Of a stretch of DNA of 64,000 nt, positions 24,736 through 37,960 are shown in pieces. The position numbers and the translations under genes are program-made. Source of the stretch: Caprimulgus europaeus (taxonomy: Eukaryota > Chordata > Aves > Caprimulgiformes > Caprimulgidae). Numbering within the stretch: position 1 is the stretch's first letter; each line of letters starts with the position of its first letter. The stretch covers positions 53,170,465 through 53,234,464 of the forward strand of contig OU015530.1 of NCBI GenBank assembly GCA_907165065.1, in the 5' to 3' direction. A model generated the notes under the pieces. The model saw nothing but the letters and a program-made list of their open reading frames with translations. It was not told the DNA's origin and searched no databases.

Positions 24736-27700
24736 TATCAGCTAAGCTGAAATTTCTCTAGCACTTGTTTCTGCTCCTCTGCCTTACCACTGTGATGGTA
24801 AGTAGTGGTGAGGAGATGAAGCAGACCACCTCTGGACACAGGGAAAATACCCCCCTCCTTTCCATCCCATCAGTAAAGTGGTAAATCAGGCCAAGAAAGG
24901 CGTGATGCCCAGGGGACACCCAGGAGGGCAGATGCAGAGCAGGGCACACCCCAGCCCTCTAGCATTTCAGTTTGATGTTGAAGCTGTAGACGTATCCATT
25001 CCCTCTGTACCTTCAACGCTGTTTAGTTAAAAACACAATAATATTTAATCTTCCTGGTAAATATTTAGAAATATCTAATATTAAATTCAATAAACTGATA
25101 ATGTCAATAGGGGAGGAAACTATTTCTCAGGGCAATGGGCTCTTTCTGTCAGATAAATGCTGGAGCAAAGCCTTCAGCTGTAATGGTAATAGACATCAGG
25201 ACAGGCCCAGAGGAGATGTGCTTGATGCTGTGACTGGGTATTTTTTTTACTTGTGCTTTGTGTGTTGGCATCTGGGATCTTGTTTCCTGGAGATGCTGAG
25301 TAGCCACATTCCATATGGGAGATGGTGGTGCTCAGTACTTCTAAAAATCATACATCTAAAGATGAATCCTGCTGACCTTGGCTGTGTCTGAAGGTGAGTG
25401 ACATCTGCTCACCAAGGCCGTGTTTGGAATGAATTGGTGAAGGAGACAACACAGGGCTTTTTCTCTGCTGTTTTTAACCCTCTGGAAGAGCTCTGGGTTT
25501 CTGGGTTCTGATTGGAGCAAGTCCTAGGAGGAGCAGTGGGAGAGGTGAACCTTAGCCTTAATGCCACAGGAGGCCATTTTGTTTTTGCATAGTTTTTGCC
25601 AGTCTCAAAAGGACTCCCAAAATGCAGACACAGTAATCTGGGGAAGCATGAGGTTGGGGCTCCCAAGTGTGTCCTCATTTCCTCTATTAGTGGCAGCTCT
25701 TGGCTCCACACATGTCCCTGAGATGAATGCATCCCTCATCCTGCACATGCTGCAGCAGAGAAGCAGGTCCTAGAGAAGCCATCTGGGCTTCCCATTGATG
25801 TCTGGCTATCAAGACACCATGTAGGTGAGATGAGTCTTACTCTAAGTTTGGCCTTATGAAAATTAAGGACACAGTCTAAAAAGCTAATCAGGTTCCTCTG
25901 CTGTCAAAAGTGGGGGCAGCTACAATGACAAGACCTCCAGCTTAGATACTTGTTTTAGGCTGCTCATTCTCTGGAGGTGCATAGGCACACAGAAGAGAAA
26001 TCTAGGCTGCTTGCTGACATTAGACACTCAATTTTTAGCTGTCTAAAGGTATGTGATGAATTCCATCCTGTCTAGATTAGCTGATCAGCAATATGCACCT
26101 CAAAGGCCACCTAAATATGAGCCAGTAGCACGGTGGTCTCCAGGTGTCTGATCTGTAACTGAGACTTGATCTGGGTAACTGATAACCCCTCCAGACACAG
26201 GAGAACAGTCCAGGACTAAGAAGCATCAATGAAGTCATGGTTATGTACATGAAATGATCAGTTCTGTCTTGGACTATAAACAAAATCAGGCAATGTAAAA
26301 TGAGCTGTGTTGTATTTTTTTGTTGTTTAAAAAATACCTGATGAACTTGTCTGCATATGAAGTCTGGCTGTCACAAGACTAGACCAGCCGGGAAGGAATC
26401 CAAAGATTTCCATACCAAGTTACGCATTTCTTTAGTAGATCTTGCTTTATATTTCAAGTAATGATGGAGCCAGAAGTCACTTGTTATTACTTGGTGTCAC
26501 TGCAATGTACACCCAAGGAAGGTGTAGACCATGGTGAATGTTATAGTCTCCTGGTTTTAGCCAGCCTGCAAAGTCTCTTTCTGGACAGGCTTACTGATTA
26601 GGCTAAAGTGAAAACCAGAGAGAGCTGGGAGGAAGGTATATGCCTAACTATTGCTTTACAGCTAAAGAAACAAGAGAGAGAGTTTGTGGTGAAGGCAGAG
26701 ACTAAATGCAAATATTCTATTTTACTTCAGACATGAGATGACTGAATATCTCTGGAAGAAGCTCAGTCCCACCTGGGAGGTAAAACACTTCGGGATCACA
26801 AGCATCTTTGTGTGTTCTTTCAGACAACATCTTGTACCTTAGGCGTGGCAAATTCCAAGGCATGAATAGAGGGTGGTGTGCTAGAGGTCCTGATATATAT
26901 TTTACTCCTGAGGAAATAAAACTCAATTATTGAAGTTTTTGGAATAAAGGAGGACAATTATGTATGCAGGGGAGTACTTAACACAGCTAGACATGTCACA
27001 AAATGAGACTCAAACTGATGCATTATTATTTAATTAGTATTGCTCCATTTAAGCAAGATCATTTGTACTTGTACATATCACAAACCCTTAATATAATCCA
27101 TTCAGGCACAATAGTGGCACAGAAACAAACAATTAAAGAAATGTACCTTTTTGTAAATGGAGGAGTGAAAAGTCTGCTCTGGGTCCAGTGAAATCCTTGC
27201 CTCAGCAGAGGGATTTGACAGTATCCACCAAGCAAATCACATAGGAATTGTCCTGTGGATTTGGAGTACTTGGATACTTGGGGAACGTTGAACCCAGTAC
27301 TTCAACTGTGACTCCCTCTGCTAGAGGCCTGGTTCCCAGTAGTGGATGCAATAGAATGTTCATAAACCATTTGTTTTCCTCTATCTGTTGGGGCAAAGCC
27401 AGACCTTCTCTTGAATGTTCCTATAGATTTATACCTAAGGTAGATCTGACAGTGTCCCTACTAGCAGTATCAGATTGGAGTAACATCTTGTCTTCAAGAC
27501 ACTCATGGCACCATCTCTGCTCCTCTTTGTATCCATTTAACTTTCTGTTGTGCACAGTAGGGGGAAAAGATGAGGAGCTGACCTCCAGGTCATTATCTTG
27601 AAACACCTGTAGGTGTACCGAGAGATGTTCTTGACTGAAGGAATTCCAGTTGAGTTACAACCCAAAAGGTGCCAATCTTTAACCCTGCATATATGTGTTT

Positions 27701-27935
27701 ACGTGAACCTTCCTTTGGCTGTCTTTTGAAATGATAGAATCTGATTTTACACCTAAAATAAACAATAGTCTAGTCCCTATCTCTGCTGCTCTTACCCAGA
27801 CATGAATTGTACAGTGATGCTTACCTGAGTCTGAGACAGCCTATAGATAGCTCCAGGGAAACAGAGAAGGAGTCACTCCTCAACCTGGTGGCAGTGCTTC
27901 AAATGCCATGACTTCCATGTTGGTCTTCATATTGA
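24736..27935. other. Unique noncoding DNA, nothing recognised
   Basis: I see no repeat family or gene. A good donor-like site (GAAG|GTGAGTG at 25394) and a minus-strand donor-like site (CTCAG|GTAAGC, read on minus near 27823) occur without a convincing partner acceptor and open exon. Confidence 0.5.
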
Positions 27936-28673
27936 GGACTATGTAACTTAGCAAATTGTCTACAAAAAGGGAGTGCAACTGACTCTATTTTTGGGCAGGG
28001 GAATGGTCAAGATTCCTACCATCCTGCTTTCTGTGATTTTTCTATGAATATGTGCACTTTGTACTGGAATAGTCAACAACAACATGGAGAGCCTGGGAGA
28101 GTATCACCATTTATTTTTTCCTCTGGGAAATCATGGACTTCTTTTATTTTTTTCTCACTCCAGCCATTCATTATCCTTGCTCAATCTTCCTCCTCTCTGT
28201 CTGCTGTGGGAATCAGTGAGAAGCTCAACAAGATGGCAAAAGCCCTCACGCCATTTATATTTGGTGTAATAGCTTGGGACATGTGGATGTTTTTCCCCCC
28301 CAAACTAGAAACATGCTGTGAAAGTAGATGCCTGCTAACTCCCTGCCTGCTCAGTCAATGGAGCGAGCACAAGGGAATGTTTGCTAATCTAATGGGCTTC
28401 TGGCGTAGACCCAGCCCCAGTTCCAGCCATGCAAGACTGGATCTGTCCCTGCTGCTGCTTTGGTTTTGGAAGGGCTGGGTAAGAGGGGAGAGTGGAAGGG
28501 AGCTCCATGCATTTCATCCTCTTGTCAGGGAAGAGACATGGAGACAGCAAGTTATAGAAAGGGGGATGATTGTACAGGATGCTGGGAAGAGAGGGAGAAG
28601 CACAGTTAACTTGGCTGTTGGGGATAAAATCGCTCAGAATGTATTGTCATGCCTAAATCAGTGGCACTTATAA
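27936..28673 (+). other. Longest stop-free frame of the window (245 codons), unknown
   Basis: After a TGA at 27933 this frame runs for 245 codons to a stop at 28671. The first ATG is at 28044, giving 209 residues. The product is rich in Ser, Phe, Trp and Leu with a hydrophobic patch (FIFFSLQPFIILA) about 33-45 residues from the ATG. No domain, signal peptide or motif that I know is visible, and a second frame is also partly open. At about 45% G+C a frame this long is expected well under once in 64 kb, so chance is possible but not comfortable. With no splice, promoter or homology evidence I do not call it a gene. Confidence 0.3.
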
Positions 28674-31231
28674 GGACTCGAATGGAAGTACTGCAGTGCC
28701 ATGACAGTTGAGCATTTGTTTTCCTAGCCCAAACCTAGGCTACGCTGTGAATGATCTGGGCCAGGGACCTGGCCTGACAGTCTTGTTTGTCATTAGAGAA
28801 GGTTGTGACAACATTCATTAATCTTTTTTAAGTTCTTCTGTTACCCACGTATTTTTGTAAGCAGGAACTTGTAGAATGAGCAATTTTTTCTCTATTTCCA
28901 ATGATCAGTCTCTGTGAAGTCAAGACCTTATTTATTTATACAGGGGTAATATTTGTGAGGCTCATTGGTAAAGTGCCAGATAGCTTTCTGTCTGGTGCTG
29001 CCATCCATCTCAGCTGGGTCTTTCAGATGAGGCTATTGGCTGAAGTGAGCAGCACTTTCTTTTTCCTTGGTAATAATTTGAGTGGCTTGTCAAAAAGATT
29101 AAAATGTCTCCATTATTAAAATAAAATCTCTCACTTGCATGTGAGAAAGCTGCCTGTACCTCTCACTGCCACCAAGCAATGCTTTTTCCTTCTCCTTTCC
29201 AGTGAAGAGAGATGCACCTCAAATAGTTAAACCATTCTGATTGCCTTTCCTCTCCACCTTGGTCTGAGCACCAAGTGAGGAGTACACTTCACAGCAAAGC
29301 ACAAACAAGCTGTGGTGTAACAGTGACGTGTTTGTTAATTATCAGTAAGCAATAGTGTAAGCTGTATTTGCTACTAGAATGACATTGTGGTTATTGAGCC
29401 CCATGGCAGCTCTTGGCATCCTGCTCTTCATGAGACATCATTCATGGAGATCCTACAGCTGGCTACAGTGAGCTCAGAGCACTTCCAATAGAACAAAGTT
29501 TGTTTTGTAGAGAAAATATCTCCACAAGTGCGTGTCAGATGGTTGAATGGATGATGTATGACTCTGAGATGCATTGTTTTTAAAATAAAAAATGTTAAAT
29601 ATAGCATGGTGGCCAAGAATAGTGCAAATTGAGATTCTAAGTATAATCAGCATGGAGTTTGGTCTTGTAGGGTATTGGCTTAAATATTCAGCATCAACAT
29701 CTGACTTCATACTAATGAAAAATATTAAATATCTGTCTCACTGTATCCAGTCAAAGCCACCCTGGATGCCATGCATTTATGCCAACCAAGTAGAAGACCT
29801 TCTGGACAGCTACCAGAGAGAAGGATCCATTGAGAAATCTTTTCCTGCTAAATATCACATCTGTTTTTGTTGAAGGCAGTTGGCTTTGAATGGGTTTTGC
29901 GTAGAAATGTTTTGAGGAGGGTCTAGAACTCCACAGATTTGGTATTTTGAGATTTGTGGTATCATGGCTTGATCTTTTTGAAAAGAGGTGGGAGAGGTCA
30001 TTGGGGCACTCGGCTGCTCTGAGGCAAGCACAGCAATTTCTCACCTCAGCTCCTGAGGAAATCTGGCATGCTGGAGGTCCAGGCTAGGCCCTCCTACACA
30101 TGATGAGACTGCATTGAGGGGAAATGTTCTCAGAGCATGCTTATTCTTCATAATTTATTGTTTCCTGTCTTTTTTTTTTTTTTTAGGAGTAAAATGTTTG
30201 AGGTTAGAAAATTCCCACGGTTCACCAGTGTTTTGACTTTACTGTCATCTAACCCTAAGGAGTTAGTTGAGAAACCAGAGCTCAAGACACCTCTAGAAGT
30301 AGCTATCTGAGCAACTGATGTGTCAGTAGAGCTGAAGGAATGTTTCCAGGATACAAAGAGAAGGGCAATAGGGTCCCATACTGTCCAAATAAGATAGTTT
30401 GGCATCAGGGTGCCCTTGCAATGAGCTGGTGGCCACCAGAGAGGGAGACAGGACCACAGTAGGACTCTGTTTAAGCATTCTTTACAGCTCCCATCGGGGC
30501 ACTATCTGAGCACCTTTGTCCTACAGAGAAAAGTGCTAAAGGTTGTGCTTCTGAAGTTCACAAACTGTCTCAGAGCTAGTAGGACTTTATGTTGCCAACA
30601 CAGCCACCGGGAGAATCATCTGAGACTATCAGTCTAAACCAGCCACATGATGCAATGAGTTAGACAAGGTGGATGGAAATCATCTTGCTAGTTGTCATCC
30701 AAACCATGTGGACTGTAGTCAGTTGGTCCATTGTCATCTCCTTGGAGAGCCATTCTTTACACAGCAGGTAGGTTTTTCTTGAAACCAGAATCTCATTTCT
30801 TCCAAACAGGGAGTTAAGGATCAAGAAGGAAGAGGAACCATTAAAGTGGTAGACTAGGGTATAACTAGGTGTCTTGGCATGTGGTGGGTCAGATCCCACG
30901 TGGTGCTATGATCTCTGAAATCCTACAGAAATGGAGGAATTTTGGAGGATGTTTGAGCTCTGGGAGATAAGTTCCATTCTGTGGTTCCTCCATAAACCTC
31001 TGGTGATCACCTTGAGCAGCTGATTTGGCTCAATGATTATACTTTTAATAGTGGTTCCTTTGCATTTGCATGCTATATGCATGGATGGTTCATCCAGTCA
31101 CATCCAGTAGGACTGATGCAGGCTCCAGAGAGCAATCTCAGTCACTGCTGAGGCAATCCTTTTGGGTTTCCTGTCTCCATGGACAAGGGCAACAGTCAAG
31201 AATTCTTGTCCCACAGAGATCACACAGATCT
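28674..31231. other. Unique noncoding DNA with a poly-T run
   Basis: No gene or recognisable interspersed repeat. A homopolymer of about 15 T ends near 30184. It could be a degraded retroposon tail on the minus strand, but no element is recognisable beside it. Confidence 0.5.
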
Positions 31232-31406
31232 ACACTCTGTACCTCTTTCTTCTTTCTTTAAAATGGAGGTGATACTGCTTTTCTCTTTTCTGTTTAGATT
31301 GTTGGCTTTCTGAGGCAAGAGGCATTTCTCATTCTTTATGTTTACTACTTTGTACAATATATGAACACTGATCTACTGTGCCTCTTGTTATGTCTGTATG
31401 AATAAC
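31232..31406 (+). mobile_element. Ancient SINE/L2-type element with MIR-like 3' half
   Basis: The succession CTCTGTACCTC..., TTTAAAATGGAGGTGATACTG, TTTAGATTGTTGGCTTTCTG, AGGCAAGAGGCAT and finally 'TTTGTACAATATATGAACAC' follows an old amniote SINE: CTCTGTGCCTC, TGTAAAATGGGGATAATACTG, TAGATTGTAAGCTC, GGGGCAGGGACT, TTGTACAGCGCCTAGCAC. The element is diverged, so it predates the bird radiation. The tail is shared with the pieces near 24.7 and 58.1 kb. Confidence 0.65.
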
Positions 31407-34400
31407 CCAGAGCAAAGGGCCTCCAATTATTTGATAACAGATGCAGCAGACGTGCTTTTCCATACTGCCTTTGCCATACTGAAGCCAACAGCTTATTAAC
31501 TAAAAATTAAAGGGGGAGCAGAATTTACCTCCAAGCAGTGTTATCACTGCAGTCAGCAGTGCTGAGCGTACCTGACACTTGAACTCCACCAGCAATCTGC
31601 CCTATAGCCTGAAAGTTTGGAGGACACCACACCCCACCAGAGCTGCCTTTTCATCAGTGGCCAAGATGGCAGGTGCTGTTTGATTATTACTCATTCCTTT
31701 TTTTATTACCTTTGACAGGTTAAAATATTGTTTAGTGATTTACTCCCCTTTGTATTTAAACATAGGGATTAGAATATCTTTTTATATTAGACTGCAGTTT
31801 TACTTTGAAGATGAAAAGTGCCATGTATTAAATTATAGTGCAATAACTCATGGGACCTGTTATTCACAGTCTGCATAACCTGTACTTGAGAAGCAGCAAG
31901 TTGGACACTCTTCACATATGTACCTGGATGCCTTTGTCACTCCTACAATTACATTTCTGCAGGGAACAAACTGAAACCATAAAGACTACTTGGTCCACCT
32001 GCGTCCTTGCAGGTGATACCAGCAGAGCCTCTGTTTTTCCTCCTGAAGAAAGAAGAAACCCAGCATCCCAGTGAAACCATATCTACCCATTTTTAGGAGA
32101 AGGTCACAGATTAGGCAGGCTGAAAAGGCCATTCAGCAAAAATAAACAGAGGGAAATGGGACCATCTGTGCTCATCTCTGATGAGCAAATGGTATTTGGC
32201 ATAGTCCTAGTCACAGCTGAGTACCATTACCTTCTGTCCCCTTCAGAGAGGGAGTGTGAACGTCACCATTTAAGCACCAGGAGGTTTTGCAGTTGAACTG
32301 GCACTGTGAGCTGTGAAACCTTGAGTGTGCACCACAGCCCTCACTGCACAACTCTCCTTGAGTATTTGTGACTTTTCCAACCCTTGTGTGTATGTAAAAG
32401 AGACAACATGGACCCCCTCTGGTGTAACTCCATCACCTGCTGCAACTCCCAATTATCTTGAATTTGCCCCAGAGGGCTGAGAATGAGGCTCACAGTCACC
32501 CCGGAAAGCCGTGAAACTGGACATTATGAGAAACCTGTCTTCTGCTTGACTCCAGTTAAGCTCAAATTGTCGTACAGACTTGGCTTGCAAGGCCAGATAT
32601 ACTCTGCATTTAACTAATGAACTCCAAGAACCTTCAGGCATGAGGCAAGTGCAAGATGTAACTTTTACAGCATCACTGGTGATCATCATGGGCATGGTTC
32701 AGCTTCCTAAATACAATATTTAGGCAACTTTTCACGCCACTTGAAGTGCCTAAGCTGTGTTCATGGATCATGCAGGTACGATCCAATGGAGACTTGTGCC
32801 TCTCTGCAGTGGCATCCAAGTCCAGACAGGATCAGCTAAGACAGCCCAGATGTCCACAAATACTTAGACACTTAAATCGCCAACTGATGCATCCACACTA
32901 CTTCCATTGTGCAGAAATAATGGTGTGGCTTTTGAAGTACACAGGCAGTTATACTGATCTGAAGTGGCTGGATGTGACTTGAGCACACGATCACATTTCT
33001 GTAGCCAGTTCGTACAATCTGGTGTTTGCTGACCACAAGAGGATGGAGATCCTAACCTGGATAGAACAATATGGGTAAACAACCCACATCTGGCACAAAG
33101 TCTTACTGGACTGGAGAATTTTTAAAATACACCCAGATACATTTGAATCTGGATTTGGCTGTGAGGTTTTTTCAAGGGATGGGGGGTGAGGGGTGGTGGT
33201 GGTTTTTTAATTAGAGTTATGTTTGTGTTCTCTGGCCACAGTGCTTTTGATGGAGGGGTATACACCCTAGAACTTGGTTTATTGAGTGGTTGAGCCATGA
33301 CCCATCTACATTGGCATCAAGGACAGGATATTTTTATAATTGTGCAACTCCATCTGCACTAAGGCACATGCCAGTGAAACATAACTGCTTCTACATGAAC
33401 AGATCACATGGATTTGCATAATATATGTAAGGATGTAGCACACAGGAACATGAAAAGTAGTAATGGGCTTATCTAGTTCCTACCTGTCAACTGACATGCT
33501 GCAGCTATCCTTGTGTATGTTCTCTGCCTATTTGTGTTACGAGACCTGCAGTTTAGCTTACCCTTTTTTCACTGAGACATAAGCTATTGTGCCTAACTCA
33601 CAACAAGAAGCAATTAGTTACCTTGCCAGTTTAAGTTGCTGTAACTCAATTGACTGATTGTGTCCTGGTGTTTTAGACTGAGTCTATCATGGCTGCAAAC
33701 GTTAACTTAATTTAGGCACTCACCAAATGCTTGTTTCTGGCTGGGGTCCAGCTTTCAACAAATGTTTCAATCCTGAAAGATGCATTCATGGAAGACTGCT
33801 AATTTGCAGCCCTATTAGTTAGGACTTTTTCTCCAGCAGGTGCTTCTGCTGTGGGAAAGTTTTTCTTCTCTGGAGAGGGGACTCTAGGAGGGATACTGGA
33901 GCAGCACCAGCCCCCAGTATACCCACCCTCTCTCTGCCATGCAAAATCTGGGGCTCCATACAGCACTGATAGCTGTGTAAGCTCATCCAGGCTTCAGGTA
34001 ACTCTCAACAGCAAGACCTTCGCACGGATTTAAACTTTGCAAGGATTTGCAGAGATTTGGAGTAAAGCTGCATATATGCCTCAGTCAGCTATGATGTGTA
34101 GATATGACTCAACATTGCACCATGTCCTGGCTGTCAAGTTGTCCTCTGGTGAACCAAGAAAACAAGAGAATTTTGGAATTTAGTCCCCCTCAGCCAAAGC
34201 TGCCTGCTTACTGCTTGTGGTTTTCTTGGAAGTCACTGAGAACTTCGTACACCTTGTATGGGGGCTTGAAGTGACAAGCAACTGGGTGAACCCCCTCATC
34301 AAAGAATTACATTTTACTTTGAATATGTTAAATTGCACCTTGAACAAGAAGGCAGAACAGCCTCAAGAGCTTCTACAATTAATGTTATCCTGTGGTCACT

Positions 34401-37125
34401 GCCACCCAGCACAGAGGGTGGGGGTTTCTACACAGACTTCAAAGGTGGGTTTGTTTAGGATCATGTTCTACCATCCAGAATGAACCTTTGCTGAGTAAGA
34501 AGAGCTGTGGATAGCACTGGGGCACTGGCCACGTGAAGAGCCTTGCAGCACAACAGGGCAGGACCCATCTTTTATGGAGCACATTAGGGCTTGGATCCAG
34601 AGTCCAGAGTGGCACGGATATGGGGACAGAGTTGTCACTGGAAGGAAAGGCTTTCCAAATACACACGCAAAACATGGGATTTTGGGCATAACTGGGGATC
34701 CAAAATGGATCAGTGCAGGTTTACAAGCAAGGTAGGAACAAAGCTCCCCACCCTGGAGAAAAGCACCAGGCCCTCCCAGGTAGGAAGTTTTTCATGAGAA
34801 AACCACAATTCTTAAATCTCAGCCTGTTCCTACCCATGTCCCAGGGTATCCACTGTGTCATGACTCATGAAAAGGAGAGGAAGATTTGCCTGTCCTGAGC
34901 AGCGAGACTTCCTCTGCTGCCTTTGGGAGAGTCTGTGCCAGAAAATATTTAAGGGGAGTATTCGAAGCAGCAGCAGTTCTCCTAGTGTTTAATTTCTCTA
35001 GTGAGAAAAGCACAGGGTGGGCTGCAGATGATCTAAGCATGTCAGTTGTCAGATGAAAGCATTTCCAAATGGCTTTCTGGTTATATTTATGTCTTCTGGC
35101 TGAAAATGCATTTGATATTTTTTTCAGATGAGGACTTTTTTTTTTTTTCTGCCTGTCTTAGAAAGGGAATTTACTGATTAAAAGTCACTGCATTGACAGC
35201 ACTGGAAATTGAAGTTCCTTTTTTATCTACAGAACAGGTACAGCATGTACAAAGACAGCAAAGACCCAAGCTGCTGGTGTGTCTTAGCTCTGTCCTGTGC
35301 TTAACAACCTGGAAGGAAGAGGGAATAAGCTGTTCTTCCCGGCCCTGTTCAGTTGTGCTGCTGTTAGGATAGAGAACCCTGGCTTTAAAACCTGGGATAG
35401 GAGGTTTTGTTAATTGGATTGTCTGTTCAGCAGGAGCACAGCTGAAAACCTCTCTCGGTGGATTTGCAAAGAAGGTAACTGGAGAGCTGTCAGGTACTGA
35501 CAAGCGTTGATCTTCTGAGTTGGATTTGAACGGCTCAATGATCAGCGAAAGACTTTTCCCACTTCTGAGAAAGTCCCTTTAAGAGGAACGTGGTCTCCAT
35601 TTGACTGCAAAGGAGATCCCATTACATACTCACAATGAGGATATCGCTTTACATACAGGTCTCATTCTTTTAACAAGCCTCTGAAAGAGGTCTTTGTCTT
35701 GTGATTTAGTAAGGTCCACTTTTTTTGAAAGATCTGTGCCAAGAGCTAAATATGTATAAATTGATTTGGGAAAAATAATTCCACAGCAAGGTAATCGGCT
35801 GAACCATGAAAAAGAAGGGTTTCCTTACCACTTGGTGAATAGATGCTGTCTCTGTTTGCAAACTTGAACAGTTAATATTGCAAAAATAGGCCCCTAGGAA
35901 GCCTAGATTTTTTTTTTTGCCTCTAGTGGGGTCAAAATACCTTGAGAACCGTTTTCTTCTGGTAGACCATCAGGACACTGGATGTCACTATAGTGTATGA
36001 CACTTGTTTCTGCATACAAGAACCAAAAAATAAACATGAAATAAATGATCATTGACCCTTCAACAGGTATTTGCAGGCTGGTAAGAAAAGATAAGGGATG
36101 TATTTCTAGTCTACTTCTCTTGGGAAATAAGACTTATATGGTCTCTGTGCCTGTGTTATATATCCCCTTGCTACCTAGTAAGCCTGCTGGCTTATTTCAA
36201 TCAAATTTGACACAGATCTCAAGATATTTAATTCCTACAAGTTTCATTAGACAGTACAGAAGGCAAACTTTCTTATTGCTTTCCCTAGAGAAAGGTTGCA
36301 GTGTTAGCATGGCTCTCCACAGACACCAGAGAATGCCTCTGGAGATGTCAAATTTGTGGGAAAACTGGCTTCACTAGTTTTGCTATCTGTGGAGTTATTT
36401 GGTGAATTTTAGGAAAAGGCGTCATTGTAGGACCTGCTCTGTATGTCCTTCTGTCCCTAAGAAGGGGTAACTCAGGAGCTAAAGCACAAAGAGGAGATCT
36501 AGGCAACATGGATGACACTCAGCCAACAAATTCTCACTGTGGTACCTTAAGGGAGGGAGTGGCTTTGCTTTTCTTTCCTTTAATTTTCATAGGAAACTTG
36601 GTGAGCATGATATCTCCTTTAATTACCAGGACCTCATGAGGATATATGTGTTAAACAGCTTAGATTAGGTTCCTTAAAGTCCTTGGGTAGATGTTTTGTG
36701 CCAAGGAAACTTTGTACTTCAACAGGCAATGCAAAATAATAGAAGAAATATTCTAATCTTGAAAATGTTAATGCTCCAAAAAACCAAAATACTGAGAGGA
36801 AAAATATCCATAGTTTGACTTGCTGGAGAACAGATGCAAGTTTTTGAAGCTTTCTCGCTCAAAATGTTGAAAGGTTTTTTTTTGCAAAATGTTTCTTTCA
36901 GAGCTTTTCTTTCTTCTTCATCTTCTTTTTTTAACTAGCTCCAGTAAAAAGAACATAAAGCAAGTCCTTCAAATGAGTAAATTCATCATTAAACCTGGAT
37001 GGAGTTCTTTATAGAAGCCGTTTTCCTCTTGAGCTGGCAAATTAAGTCCATATAATAGGGAGAGGGTTTGGCTGGGTAATCTTTACATAGCACGCTGTTT
37101 TAATTCTGCACATTGCACGTTATTT
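31407..37125. other. Unique noncoding DNA, nothing recognised
   Basis: No interspersed repeat or gene is recognised over almost 6 kb. Several medium-strength donor-like sites (for example CAG|GTAGGA near 34777 and TTCAG|GTAACT near 33996) lack defensible partner signals. Open frames do not exceed about 110 codons. Confidence 0.5.
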
Positions 37126-37150
37126 AAAAAAAGAAAAAAAGAAAAAAAAA
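37126..37150. repeat. A-rich simple repeat
   Basis: Runs of A interrupted by single G residues. Low-complexity DNA with no flanking element that I can recognise. Confidence 0.8.
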
Positions 37151-37928
37151 GTGGTGACCAAATATCTAAGGCCACCTTACATACCTTACATACATCGCTG
37201 TTGAATTGAAGGGTGCATCCTCTCTTGACTGCAAAGGACAGCCCACAGAGAAAGGTCCAGCTTCAGCCCTAATAGAGGTCACAGTAAGACTTTTGATGGC
37301 TCTGTGCCACTTGTGCCAAAGTGGTAATTCTCTGTGATGGCAGCAGTTACAAGCAACTATCTTCAGTAGGTCTAGAAAGTATATTTGATAACATTACATC
37401 TACTTTTCAAAACATTTCCCATGCAAGGGGCAAGCCCCATTTGTCCTATATCATTGTTTGCTACATGAGGAAAATTTTGGCAAGGTAGAGGATCCATCAT
37501 GTTGTGTATGACTAGAGGCAAAGCAGCACTGTCTTGGGGCTGTTTTCATGCAAAAGTAAAAAAGTTCTCTAATGATTAATAATCAGGAGGTGTGGGGAAA
37601 GGGGAGAGAAAGAGACCAGCTAAATAGTTTCAGCTACACAAAATTCATGTGGTCAGTAAATCAGTTAATAAACCTGTCTGTTGGAAATGCTCTGGCTTAC
37701 ACTGATCAAAACGTTCCAGCAGGCAGTGCCTCGGAGACCTTACAGCTCAGCAGAGAATTTCAAACTGTTAATCTGAAAAATATTAAGGACGAAAGCACAA
37801 AATAAAACAACCATCTCCCACCCCAGCCCCAAAGTCAAGTGTCTGTGGTTCTAAATGCACTTTGTCTATGTCACACTGGCTGCTAAATGCTTTCTATTGA
37901 TTTCTCTCTTACAATCTTTTTTACCCTG

Positions 37929-37960
37929 TTTTTTTTTTTTCTTTCTTTTTTTTTTTCCTC
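37929..37960. repeat. T-rich simple repeat
   Basis: Nearly uninterrupted T with isolated C residues. On the minus strand it reads as an A-rich tract and produces a Lys-rich spurious peptide. Confidence 0.8.
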
